Part shown: one piece after another, positions 19,739-27,541 of the stretch
How the letters are laid out: each line of letters starts with the position of its first letter
How positions within the stretch are numbered: the first letter of the stretch is position 1
Origin: Pantoea eucrina
GTDB lineage: Bacteria; Pseudomonadota; Gammaproteobacteria; Enterobacterales; Enterobacteriaceae
DNA: 64,000 nt
Assembly (NCBI RefSeq): GCF_001691555.1
Contig: NZ_MAYN01000008.1
Coordinates: 2,404,766 to 2,468,765, forward strand
Direction of reading: 5' to 3'
Translations under genes and position numbers: made by a program
The notes under the pieces: model-generated
Seen by the model: the letters and a program-made list of their open reading frames with translations, nothing else
Told to the model about the DNA's origin: nothing
The model's database searches: none

Positions 19739-20203
19739 ATGACTCAGGATAATAAACTGCAGGTAGAGGCCATTAAACGCGGCACGGTCATCGACCATAT
19801 TCCGGCACAGACGGGGTTTACGCTGCTGTCGCTGTTCCGCCTGACAGAAACCGATCAGCGCATTACCATCGGCCTTAACCTGCCTTCCGGCGAGATGGGA
19901 CGTAAGGATCTGATCAAAATTGAGAACACCTTTCTCACAGAAGATCAGATCAACCAGCTGGCGTTCTATGCGCCGCACGCCACGGTGAACCGCATCGATG
20001 AATATGAAGTGGTCGCCAAGATTACGCCAGCGCTGCCGGCGCGCATTGAGCAGGTGCTGACCTGCCCGAACAGCAACTGCATCAGCCGCAGCGAGCCGGT
20101 TTTCTCCAGCTTTGCCGTAAAACAGCGTGATGACGATATCCACCTGCAGTGCAAATATTGCGAGAAGTCGTTTGCCCGCCATGTGGTACTGGGTCACTGG
20201 TAA
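19739..20203 (+). CDS. pyrI: aspartate carbamoyltransferase regulatory subunit
   Basis: PyrI (154 residues) binds CTP, UTP and ATP and confers allosteric control on PyrB. The N-terminal nucleotide-binding domain ([15 protein letters not shown]) is followed by a zinc domain whose four cysteines appear as CPNSNC (about 109-114) and CKYC (about 138-141). It is 13 bp downstream of pyrB with a clear AAGGAG. Confidence 0.98.
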   Translation: MTQDNKLQVEAIKRGTVIDHIPAQTGFTLLSLFRLTETDQRITIGLNLPSGEMGRKDLIKIENTFLTEDQINQLAFYAPHATVNRIDEYEVVAKITPALPARIEQVLTCPNSNCISRSEPVFSSFAVKQRDDDIHLQCKYCEKSFARHVVLGHW

Positions 20204-20283
20204 TCATCTGACTGCTCCCTATAATGGGAATCCTGGCTTACGCGGCAGGCGTCCCGCCGGTCGCGCACTTCTGAGGAGAAACG

Positions 20284-20670
20284 ATGTCTCGCGAAATCAG
20301 TACGGAACAGGCACCCGCCGCTATCGGTCCCTATGTGCAGGGCGTGGATCTCGGCAGCATGATTATCACCTCCGGACAGATCCCGGTTGATCCGGCAACC
20401 GGTGCGGTCGCGGAGGACGTGGCGGCACAGGCGCGCCAGTCGCTGGAGAACGTAAAAGCGATTGTTGAAGCCGCAGGCCTGCAGGTCGGCGACATTGTCA
20501 AAACCACGGTCTTTGTCAAAGATCTCAACGATTTTGCCACGGTTAACGCCACTTACGAGGCGTTCTTTACTGAACATCAGGCCAGCTTCCCGGCGCGCTC
20601 CTGCGTGGAAGTCGCCCGCCTGCCTAAAGATGTCAAAATTGAGATTGAAGCGATCGCCGTACGTCGCTGA
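20284..20670 (+). CDS. ridA: enamine/imine deaminase RidA
   Basis: RidA (128 residues, YjgF/UK114 family) hydrolyses reactive 2-aminoacrylate and related enamines made by PLP enzymes, protecting the cell. The trimer active-site arginine lies in PARSCVEVARLP near residues 104-114. The N-terminal block APAAIGPYVQGVDLG is diagnostic. It follows pyrI by 80 bp, the same order as E. coli, and its own ATG follows GAGGAGAAACG. No terminator is evident between pyrI and ridA. Confidence 0.96.
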   Translation: MSREISTEQAPAAIGPYVQGVDLGSMIITSGQIPVDPATGAVAEDVAAQARQSLENVKAIVEAAGLQVGDIVKTTVFVKDLNDFATVNATYEAFFTEHQASFPARSCVEVARLPKDVKIEIEAIAVRR

Positions 20671-20753
20671 TCCCCTGTCCCTCTGCCTGTCGGGAGAGGG
20701 ACTCGCCACTTCCTTGCGGCATATCAAGCCATACGCGATTAATCCCCGCTCAG

Positions 20754-20800
20754 ACACAACATATAGCCATTACACTACCTGGAATATCTATATATAGTCC
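20754..20800 (+). promoter_or_regulatory. tandem NrdR boxes upstream of nrdDG
   Basis: Two 16-bp sites resemble the NrdR consensus ACACWATATATWGTGT: ACACAACATATAGCCA at 20754-20769 and TATCTATATATAGTCC at 20785-20800. Their starts are 31 bp apart, about three helical turns, the hallmark spacing of NrdR operators. The second has a perfect central WATATATWGT. They end 11 bp before the nrdD ATG, next to its Shine-Dalgarno. Confidence 0.82.
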
Positions 20801-20811
20801 AGGGAGCGTGT

Positions 20812-22950
20812 ATGCCGGTAACAGTAATAAAGCGCGACGGCTGCAAAGTAGCGTTTGACACACAGCGGATTGAACAGGCCATCGCGGCGGCGGCAGAGGC
20901 CGTGGCGCAGTACGATCCCGCCTGGTGCCGGGCACTGGCTGAAGAGATCGGTCAGCGGCTGGCCACCCATGCAGAAGTTGATATTCATGAGATCCAGCAG
21001 GCGGCGGAAGACGCGCTGATGCATGCCGGCAAGCCGGCGGTGGCGCGCGCGTGGATTGAGTATCGTCACGACCGCGATCGGGCGCGCGAGCAGCGCAGCA
21101 GGCTGCATCATGCGATCAGGGGGTTAGTGGAGCAGACCGACACGGCGCTGCTGCATGAGAACGCCAATAAAGACAGTAATGTGATCCCGACACAGCGCGA
21201 CCTGCTGGCGGGCATCGTGGCAAAACATTATGCGCAGCAGCATCTGCTGCCGCGTGCGGTCACAGAGGCGCATGAGCGTGGCGAGATCCACTATCACGAT
21301 CTCGATTACGCCCCTTTCTTTCCGATGTTCAATTGTATGCTGGTCGACCTGCGCGGCATGCTGACGCAGGGCTTTAAAATGGGCAATGCGGAGATTGAGC
21401 CGCCCAAATCGATTGCCACCGCGACCGCTGTCACCGCGCAGATCATCGCGCAGGTCGCCAGTCATATTTATGGCGGCACAACCCTAAACCGTATTGATGA
21501 AGTGCTGGCGCCGTTTGTGGAATTAAGCATGGCGAAGCATCGCCGGATTGCCGCGGCGTGGCAGATCGAAAGCGCTGAAGCGTATGCCCGTGAACGCACT
21601 GAAAAAGAGTGCTTTGACGCGTTTCAGTCGCTGGAATATGAAGTCAATACGCTGCACACCGCCAATGGACAGACCCCCTTTGTGACGTTTGGCTTCGGGC
21701 TTGGCACCTGTGAAGCCGCGCGCATGATCCAGCGGGCGATTCTGCATAACCGGATCGCCGGACTGGGTAAAAATCATAAAACGGCGGTATTTCCCAAGCT
21801 GGTATTTGCCATCCGCGACGGCATAAACCGGCGACCAGGCGACATGAATTACGATATCAAACAGCTGGCGCTGCGCTGCGCTGCTAAACGTATGTACCCC
21901 GACATCCTCAATTATGACCAGGTTGTGGCGGTGACCGGCTCATTTAAAACGCCAATGGGCTGCCGCAGCTTCCTTGACTGCTACGAGGAGCAGGGAGAGC
22001 CGGTACATGACGGGCGCTGCAACCTTGGCGTGGTGACGATCAACCTGCCACGCATTGCGCTGGAGGCGCAGGGAGATGACGATCGCTTCTGGCAGCTGCT
22101 TGACCAGCGGCTGGCGCTGACGAAGCAGGCGCTGATGACGCGTATCGCGCGTCTTGAACGGACCAAAGCGCGCGTAGCGCCCATTCTCTATATGGAAGGT
22201 GCCTGCGGCATACGGCTGCAGGCGGATGAAGAGATTGGTGCCCTGTTCCGCAACGGGCGGGCGTCGGTTTCGCTTGGCTTTATTGGCCTGCATGAGACGC
22301 TGAATGCGCTGAGCGGAAACAGGCAACACCCTTACGATTCACCCGAACTGCGGGCAAAAGGGCTGGCCATTGTTTCCCGCCTGCACGCGGCGGCCAGCGC
22401 GTGGAAAGCGGAGAGCGGCTACGGCTTTAGCCTCTACAGTACGCCGAGTGAGAACCTGTGCGATCGCTTCTGTCGCCTCGATGCAGCGGAATTTGGTGTG
22501 GTTCCGGGCGTGACCGATAAAGGCTACTACACCAACAGTTTCCACCTTGATGTAGAGAAGAAGGTAAATCCGTACGACAAAATCGATTTTGAAGCGCCCT
22601 ATCCGGCGATCAGCAGCGGCGGCTTTATCTGTTACGGCGAATATCCCAGCCTGCAGCATAACCTGAAAGCGCTGGAAGATGTCTGGGATTACAGCTACCA
22701 CCGGGTGCCCTACTACGGCACCAATACGCCGATTGATGAATGCTACGCCTGCGGCTTCAGCGGTGAGTTCAGCTGCACCAGCAAAGGCTTTACCTGTCCC
22801 GCCTGCGGCAATCGCGATCCCGCCCGGGTTTCCGTCACGCGCCGCGTCTGCGGCTATCTTGGCAGCCCGGATGCCCGCCCCTTCAATGCCGGTAAACAGC
22901 AGGAGGTGCAGCGACGCGTGAAGCACATGAGCGGCGGGCTGCCAAAATGA
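20812..22950 (+). CDS. nrdD: anaerobic ribonucleoside-triphosphate reductase
   Basis: NrdD (712 residues) reduces ribonucleoside triphosphates in the absence of oxygen, using a glycyl radical and formate. An N-terminal ATP-cone regulatory domain (about 1-95, MPVTVIKRDGCKVAF) precedes the barrel. Two zinc CxxC pairs (CYAC, CPAC) lie near 644-665. The radical glycine is in RRVCGYLG and counts to residue 681, as in E. coli. The nrdG start overlaps its stop by 4 bp. Expression is probably repressed by NrdR through the two boxes upstream. The gene implies that the organism can synthesise DNA anaerobically. Confidence 0.98.
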   Translation: MPVTVIKRDGCKVAFDTQRIEQAIAAAAEAVAQYDPAWCRALAEEIGQRLATHAEVDIHEIQQAAEDALMHAGKPAVARAWIEYRHDRDRAREQRSRLHHAIRGLVEQTDTALLHENANKDSNVIPTQRDLLAGIVAKHYAQQHLLPRAVTEAHERGEIHYHDLDYAPFFPMFNCMLVDLRGMLTQGFKMGNAEIEPPKSIATATAVTAQIIAQVASHIYGGTTLNRIDEVLAPFVELSMAKHRRIAAAWQIESAEAYARERTEKECFDAFQSLEYEVNTLHTANGQTPFVTFGFGLGTCEAARMIQRAILHNRIAGLGKNHKTAVFPKLVFAIRDGINRRPGDMNYDIKQLALRCAAKRMYPDILNYDQVVAVTGSFKTPMGCRSFLDCYEEQGEPVHDGRCNLGVVTINLPRIALEAQGDDDRFWQLLDQRLALTKQALMTRIARLERTKARVAPILYMEGACGIRLQADEEIGALFRNGRASVSLGFIGLHETLNALSGNRQHPYDSPELRAKGLAIVSRLHAAASAWKAESGYGFSLYSTPSENLCDRFCRLDAAEFGVVPGVTDKGYYTNSFHLDVEKKVNPYDKIDFEAPYPAISSGGFICYGEYPSLQHNLKALEDVWDYSYHRVPYYGTNTPIDECYACGFSGEFSCTSKGFTCPACGNRDPARVSVTRRVCGYLGSPDARPFNAGKQQEVQRRVKHMSGGLPK

Positions 22951-23474
22951 TGCGTATTCATGGCTATTATGACATCGACGTGGTGAACGGGCCGGGTACG
23001 CGCTGCACGCTGTTTGTCGCGGGCTGCAAGCATCAGTGCCGGGGCTGTTATAACCCGCGCACCTGGCGTACCGACACGGGCACACCGTTTACGCTGCAGA
23101 TGGAAGAACAGCTGATTGCCGATCTCAACGATACGCGCGTGCCGCGTCAGGGCCTGTCGCTCAGCGGGGGCGATCCGCTGCATCCGCACAATGTGCCGCA
23201 TATTCGCCGGCTGGTGCGCCGCGTACGCCGCGACTGTCCCGGTAAAGATATCTGGCTCTGGACCGGCTATGAGCTGGCTGAACTTTCTGCCGCCCAGCGG
23301 GTAATACTCGACGCTATTGATGTACTGGTTGATGGCCGGTTTGTTGAGGCTGAAAAGGATGCAAAGCTGCAGTGGCGGGGCAGCCGGAACCAGACAATCT
23401 GGTGGTTGCGTCTGCTGCCGCTGACGCCGCCTGCAGAAGACATTACGCCGTCCGGCTTGCGTTTCAGTCATTAG
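22947..23474 (+). CDS. nrdG: anaerobic ribonucleotide reductase activating enzyme (radical SAM)
   Basis: NrdG (175 residues) is the radical SAM activase that abstracts hydrogen from the NrdD glycine. The iron-sulfur motif CxxxCxxC is C27, C31 and C34 (CKHQCRGC), and the SAM-binding GGDP lies near 73. The frame overlaps nrdD by 4 bp (ATGA). It is about 20 residues longer at the C-terminus than the 154-residue E. coli protein: after RGSRNQ the sequence continues to FSH. This is a lineage-specific tail or a stop-codon loss with no obvious cost. Confidence 0.96.
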   Translation: MMRIHGYYDIDVVNGPGTRCTLFVAGCKHQCRGCYNPRTWRTDTGTPFTLQMEEQLIADLNDTRVPRQGLSLSGGDPLHPHNVPHIRRLVRRVRRDCPGKDIWLWTGYELAELSAAQRVILDAIDVLVDGRFVEAEKDAKLQWRGSRNQTIWWLRLLPLTPPAEDITPSGLRFSH

Positions 23475-23540
23475 CGTCCAGACTTGTCAGGTCACTCATG
23501 CAACGAACCCTGCGTTCGCGAACCACATGGAGAAGAGAAG

Positions 23541-24062
23541 ATGGGCAAGAAAATAGCGGTTCTAATCACCGATGATTTTGAGGATTCTGAATTTACCTCA
23601 CCAGCGGATGCTTACACCCAGGCGGGCCATGACGTGGTCACCATTGAGATGCAGGCAGGAAAAACGGTTAAAGGTAAACAGGGCAAAGCGGAAGTGAAGA
23701 TCGATAAAGATATCGATCACGTCAGTGCAGCGGAGTTTGATGCACTGCTGCTGCCGGGCGGTCATTCCCCTGACGCACTGCGCGGTGACGATCGTTTTGT
23801 GCAGTTCACCAAAGAGTTTGTTGCCAGCGGCAAACCGATTTTCGCCATTTGCCACGGGCCGCAGCTGCTGATCAGCGCCAACGGCGTGCGCGGCCGCAAG
23901 ATGACCTGTGTGAAAGCGATTGCGATCGATCTGCGTAACGCCGGTGCCGATTTTTACGACAAAGAAGTGGTCGTGGATGATGACAAGCTGGTCACCAGCC
24001 GCACCCCGGAAGATCTGCCGGCATTTAACCGTGAATCGCTGCGCATCCTGAACGCCTCGTAA
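23541..24062 (+). CDS. yhbO: DJ-1/PfpI-family protein deglycase/stress protein YhbO
   Basis: This 173-residue protein aligns throughout with E. coli YhbO, a DJ-1/PfpI-superfamily stress protein reported to repair glycated proteins and nucleotides. The nucleophilic elbow FAICHGPQ puts the catalytic cysteine at residue 104. I chose the ATG at 23541 (MGKKIAVLITDDFED), preceded by GGAGAAGAGAAG, over a longer in-frame extension that has no family counterpart. It is the first member of the yhb cluster here and follows nrdG by 66 bp. Confidence 0.95.
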   Translation: MGKKIAVLITDDFEDSEFTSPADAYTQAGHDVVTIEMQAGKTVKGKQGKAEVKIDKDIDHVSAAEFDALLLPGGHSPDALRGDDRFVQFTKEFVASGKPIFAICHGPQLLISANGVRGRKMTCVKAIAIDLRNAGADFYDKEVVVDDDKLVTSRTPEDLPAFNRESLRILNAS

Positions 24063-24083
24063 TACCCCGGACGATCGTTGTGG

Positions 24084-24579
24084 CCAGGGCGGCATGAATG
24101 CCGCCCTTACAATTGCACGATCTGTAGGGGGCGCATTCATGCGCCCCTGGTTTCTGCGATATACCTGAGCCAGGGCGGCATGAATGCCGCCCTTACAATT
24201 GCACGATACTTAGGGGGCGCATTCATGCGCCCCTGGTTTCTGCGATATACCTGACCCAGGGCGGCATGAATGCTGCCCTTACGATTGCACGATCTGTAGG
24301 GGGCGCATTCATGCGCCCCTGGTTTCTGCGATTTACCTGAGCCAGGGCGGCATGAATGCCGCCCTTACGATTGCACGACCTGTAGGGGGCGCATTCATGC
24401 GCCCCTGGTTTCTGCGATATACCTGAGCCAGGGCGGCATGAATGCCGCCCTTACGATTGCACGATCTGTAGGGGGCGCATTCATGCGCCCCTGGTTTCTG
24501 CGATATACCTGAGCCAGGGCGGCATGAATGCCGCCCTTACGATTGCACGATCTGTAGGGGGCGCATTCATGCGCCCCTG
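24084..24579. repeat. six tandem copies of an 86-bp BIME-like double palindrome
   Basis: The entire gap between convergent yhbO and yhbP is an array. CCAGGGCGGCATGAATG begins at 24084, 24170, 24256, 24342, 24428 and 24514, an exact 86-bp period. Each unit holds two hairpins with 9-bp arms: GGGCGGCAT/ATGCCGCCC with centre GA, and GGGGCGCAT/ATGCGCCCC with centre TC. The second hairpin is the first in inverted orientation, with its arm bases changed in concert. Copies differ by only a few substitutions, for example one arm mismatch in the third copy, so amplification is recent. The last copy stops 3 bp before the yhbP stop codon. Confidence 0.95.
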
Positions 24580-24582
24580 TCA

Positions 24583-25002
24583 TTATGCGGTACGCTGCCA
24601 GCTGATTTTCTTCCCAAAACCCAGCGTGTTATCCGTCATCTTCAGCTCATCTATCGTGAGCTGCCAGAGCGGAGCAATCCTTTTTTTAGCTACCGGAAAA
24701 CGGCGCTGATAGGCGCTTAATGCCTGCGCGTCCTCGCTGAGTTGCACCCGTCCACGATATTGCACACCTTTAAGCAGCTGAACACTTTTTGGCTGGCCAT
24801 TGATGGTGCCTGCGACCTGCGGGTTATGCAGCATCATTGCACCATGCCGCGTGGCGGTGTCGCTCATCAGCCAGAATGCCATCTGTGCTTCATCAAACAG
24901 ATAGTAGCAATTAGCGCACCACAGCTCTTCCGGTGCGCTGGCACAGATCGAAAGCACATGCTGTTTCTTCAGATAACGCAGTAAATGAGACAGATCGGAC
25001 AA
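24583..25002 (-). CDS. yhbP: UPF0306 family protein YhbP
   Basis: This 139-residue protein resembles E. coli YhbP, of the FMN-binding split-barrel fold but unknown function. Shared blocks include ELWCANCYYLFD, VAGTINGQPK and DNTLGFGKK. I favour a TTG start at 25002 because AGGGAG lies 6 bp upstream and the resulting N-terminus aligns residue for residue with the E. coli start. An ATG at 25020 would contain that Shine-Dalgarno within the coding sequence. It diverges from yhbQ. Confidence 0.85.
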   Translation of the reverse strand: MSDLSHLLRYLKKQHVLSICASAPEELWCANCYYLFDEAQMAFWLMSDTATRHGAMMLHNPQVAGTINGQPKSVQLLKGVQYRGRVQLSEDAQALSAYQRRFPVAKKRIAPLWQLTIDELKMTDNTLGFGKKISWQRTA

Positions 25003-25076
25003 AGGTCGCTCCCTGCACATAGCCGTGAACGCGGCGGCGCGTTACACTGCCGGTGCTTTGTTTTGAGGTCTGAGAA

Positions 25077-25364
25077 ATGGAACAGAACTGGCAGCTTTAT
25101 ATGCTGCAAACCGCTGCCGGGATGATCTATACCGGGATTACTACCGATGTGGCGCGCCGGCTGCAGCAGCATCAGCAGGGACGCGGCGCCCGCTCGCTGC
25201 GCGGCAAGGGACCACTGACGCTGATGTTTCACTGCCCCGCCGGTGACCGCGCTGCGGCCTCACGCCTGGAGTATCAGGTCAAGCAACTCGCCCGTACCCA
25301 TAAACTGCTGCTGATCGCGCAGCAGCCGGCGTGTCTGACGACCTGGTTTACTCAGCGTGGTTGA
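25077..25364 (+). CDS. yhbQ: GIY-YIG family nuclease YhbQ
   Basis: This 95-residue protein is a stand-alone GIY-YIG domain. [18 protein letters not shown] carries the two motif strands, with the second as MIYTG in place of YIG. The conserved arginine follows in VARRLQQH and the glutamate in [10 protein letters not shown]. coli YhbQ is the ortholog and has reported nuclease activity in DNA damage responses. Its 3' end overlaps that of the convergent yhbS by 17 bp. Confidence 0.93.
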   Translation: MEQNWQLYMLQTAAGMIYTGITTDVARRLQQHQQGRGARSLRGKGPLTLMFHCPAGDRAAASRLEYQVKQLARTHKLLLIAQQPACLTTWFTQRG

Positions 25365-25854
25365 ACGGCGCAGCAAATACGACTAACCCTTCCGCGCCGC
25401 TGAACGCATCGTCAGCCAGCTTATAAACCTGAAATGCGCTTTCGCTGTCGGGCCAGCGGCAGTGCAGCCCATGGCGCGCCGCCGGCTCGAAACCCAGCGG
25501 CTGGTAAAAAGCGGGATCGCCCAGCACCACGACCGCGCTGTAGCTGAATTCGTTCAGGGAATCGAGCCCCTCATAAACCAGCTGCTTTGCAAGACCCTGC
25601 CCGCGCAACGAGCTGTCAACAGCCAGCGGGGCCAGCGCCACCCAGTTACGATCTTCACCCTGCAGCGTCACCGGACTGAAAGCAGCGTAGCCCAGCACCT
25701 GACCTTCATCGTCGGTCGCCACCACGCCCAGCGTGAGCAATCCATCTTCGCGCAGCTGCTGTACCCGTTCAGCCTCAGCTGTCGTCGCAAAACTGCGTTT
25801 TAGCAGGCTATCGATGCCGGCAGCATCAACGCCAATCTCAGTACGAATTAACAT
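25348..25854 (-). CDS. yhbS: GNAT-family acetyltransferase YhbS
   Basis: This 168-residue GNAT protein matches E. coli YhbS. The acetyl-CoA pyrophosphate-binding loop is in [17 protein letters not shown] near residues 81-97. YhbS has been linked to acetyl-CoA sensing and small-RNA control in E. coli, but its substrate is uncertain. Its ATG (25854) lies only 1 bp beyond the TAA of the degenerate ubiT frame, keeping the ancestral close spacing of ubiT and yhbS. Confidence 0.93.
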   Translation of the reverse strand: MLIRTEIGVDAAGIDSLLKRSFATTAEAERVQQLREDGLLTLGVVATDDEGQVLGYAAFSPVTLQGEDRNWVALAPLAVDSSLRGQGLAKQLVYEGLDSLNEFSYSAVVVLGDPAFYQPLGFEPAARHGLHCRWPDSESAFQVYKLADDAFSGAEGLVVFAAPFNHAE

Positions 25855-26124
25855 GGCATCCCCGTGCGTGACGCATAAGCCTGCGCCTCCTGTTTCCTTT
25901 CTGCTTTAGCCAGAGCAGCTACCAGCAGCAAGTCATTGGCTTCGCCGCGAAACCCGGCATCTGCTTCGGCATCGCGTGAAACGGTCAGACGCCGCCTGCA
26001 GCGTAGCGATGCGGCAAAACTGACTCGCAGCAATCCGATCGCCCAGGCCGCGCCCTTGCAGAAAGTCTAACTCACCTTTGACGAAAACATGACGAAATTG
26101 CGCGTTTAAGAGTTGTTGCAAAAG
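25848..26124 (-). pseudogene. ubiT: degenerate ubiT (yhbT), SCP2-domain anaerobic ubiquinone biosynthesis factor
   Basis: Two fragments in different frames resemble consecutive parts of E. coli YhbT/UbiT. The upstream part reads LLQQLLNAQFRHV, then KGELDFLQGR (E. coli VLEQVLSWQFRQA, then DGELEFLEGR). After a frameshift near 26050 the sequence continues WAIGLLRVSF and then RLTVSRDAEADAGF with NDLLLVAAL (E. coli KLVVSQNAQADVSF, DLLMIAA). About 60-65 residues are then missing, and the frame ends MPC-stop beside yhbS, as the E. coli protein ends EPC. The first 25-30 residues are also unrecognisable. With one frameshift and an internal deletion this is almost certainly non-functional. Confidence 0.78.
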
Positions 26125-26461
26125 ACTTTTTTCCGTCCGGTTTCCGGTTACGCCCGCAATAAACGCGTAATCAGAAGACTTTTTCCGCCAACAGGCAGTG
26201 TACAGACGCGAACAGTGTAGCGCAGCGCATTCTGTAAAATGTGATCAATTATGCCACGTCAGTCGCACGGGGTTCTGTGCTGAGATCAACAAGGTGGTCA
26301 CTGCGCGTCAGGAAAAGCGGGAGACCCCGCGGGAAATGGTTAATAAAGGCACAATCCGGCTATATCCCTGCCCGTAATAGCAGTTTTAATATGGGTAATG
26401 TTGCGTAATACTTATGGCAGCAGGCTGCTCAACGCCTGCGCCATCATTTGCTGGAGTACTC
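26125..26461. other. intergenic scar where ubiU and ubiV stand in E. coli
   Basis: About 335 bp lie between the ubiT remnant and yhbW, with no convincing open frame. In E. coli ubiU and ubiV (about 1.9 kb together) occupy this interval, transcribed toward yhbW. I recognise no fragment of either. A short motif GGAAAAAGTCTT appears twice on the minus strand, 50-60 bp apart (near 26120-26190). The yhbW promoter probably lies toward the right end. Confidence 0.6.
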
Positions 26462-27472
26462 ATGTCTGAGAAAAAACCTGTTCGCCTGTCCGTGCTGGAT
26501 CTGGCTCCTATTCCGCAAGGCGCGTCTGCGCGCGACGCCTTTCACAACTCACTGGCGCTGGCGCGCCAGGCGGAAGCGCTGGGTTTCCACCGCTACTGGC
26601 TCGCTGAGCATCACAACATGACCGGCATTGCCAGCGCAGCAACTTCGGTACTGATTGGTTATCTCGCAGCAAACACCGAAACTCTGCGGCTTGGCTCCGG
26701 CGGGATTATGCTGCCCAATCATGCGCCGCTGGTGATCGCCGAACAGTTTGGTACCCTGGAGTCGCTCTACCCTGGCCGTATCGATCTCGGGCTGGGCCGT
26801 GCACCGGGTTCCGATCAGCGCACGATGATGGCGCTGCGCCGTCATCTCTCCAGCGCTCAGGCTGACAGCTTCCCGGAAGATGTCGCTGAACTGCTGCGCT
26901 GGTTTGACGCTGAAGAGGGCGAACATCATCCGGTACAGCCTGTGCCGGGACTCGGCCTGAAAATTCCGGTATGGCTGCTCGGTTCAAGCCTCTATAGCGC
27001 CCAGCTGGCGGCGAAGCTCGGGCTGCCGTTTGCCTTTGCCTCGCATTTTGCTCCGGATCTTCTGCTGCAGGCGCTGCACCTGTATCGGGAAAAATTCCAG
27101 CCTTCAGCGCGGCTGGCAAAGCCATACGCTATGGTGTGTGTGAATATAGTCGCGGCGGATAGCGAACGCGACGCGCGCTTCCTGTTTACCTCTATGCAGC
27201 AGCAGTTTATCAACCTGCGCCGCGGTAAACCGGGCCCGCTGCCTGCGCCGGTGGAAAATATGGACAACCTCTGGTCACCGTCAGAGCAGTATGGGGTGCA
27301 GCAGGCGCTGAGCATGTCGATAGTGGGCGACAGCGAAAAGGTGCGTCACGGTCTGGCTGCGCTGCAGCGTGAAACGCAGGCGGATGAGATCATGGTTAAC
27401 GGTCAGATCTTTGATTCCAGCGCGCGGCTGCGCTCCTTTGCACTGGCAATGGAAGCCGCCAGCACGCTGTAA
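26462..27472 (+). CDS. yhbW: luciferase-like flavin monooxygenase YhbW
   Basis: This 336-residue protein is a bacterial luciferase-like monooxygenase closely matching E. coli YhbW. The block [20 protein letters not shown] and the phosphate-binding [14 protein letters not shown] are conserved. A TIM-barrel FMN enzyme is expected; the substrate is unknown. I chose the ATG at 26462 ([18 protein letters not shown]), which follows GCTGGAGTACTC and matches the E. coli N-terminus, over a longer frame from 26414. It converges with deaD across a bidirectional terminator. Confidence 0.93.
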   Translation: MSEKKPVRLSVLDLAPIPQGASARDAFHNSLALARQAEALGFHRYWLAEHHNMTGIASAATSVLIGYLAANTETLRLGSGGIMLPNHAPLVIAEQFGTLESLYPGRIDLGLGRAPGSDQRTMMALRRHLSSAQADSFPEDVAELLRWFDAEEGEHHPVQPVPGLGLKIPVWLLGSSLYSAQLAAKLGLPFAFASHFAPDLLLQALHLYREKFQPSARLAKPYAMVCVNIVAADSERDARFLFTSMQQQFINLRRGKPGPLPAPVENMDNLWSPSEQYGVQQALSMSIVGDSEKVRHGLAALQRETQADEIMVNGQIFDSSARLRSFALAMEAASTL

Positions 27473-27490
27473 CGGCTGAGCCAAAAAGAT

Positions 27491-27522
27491 AAAAAAAGGG
27501 ACGCCATATGGCGTCCCTTTTT
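27491..27522. terminator. bidirectional terminator between yhbW and deaD
   Basis: GGGACGCCAT and ATGGCGTCCC form a 20-nt perfect palindrome flanked by A-run and T-run, so it can end transcripts from both convergent genes. Confidence 0.92.
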
Positions 27523-27541
27523 ACTGCTTAACGTTTAGCGA

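Noticed and set aside
24084..24579. CRISPR array
   Set aside because: The regular 86-bp period is a true tandem repeat; the segments between palindromes are themselves repeated, so there are no unique spacers, and no cas genes lie nearby.
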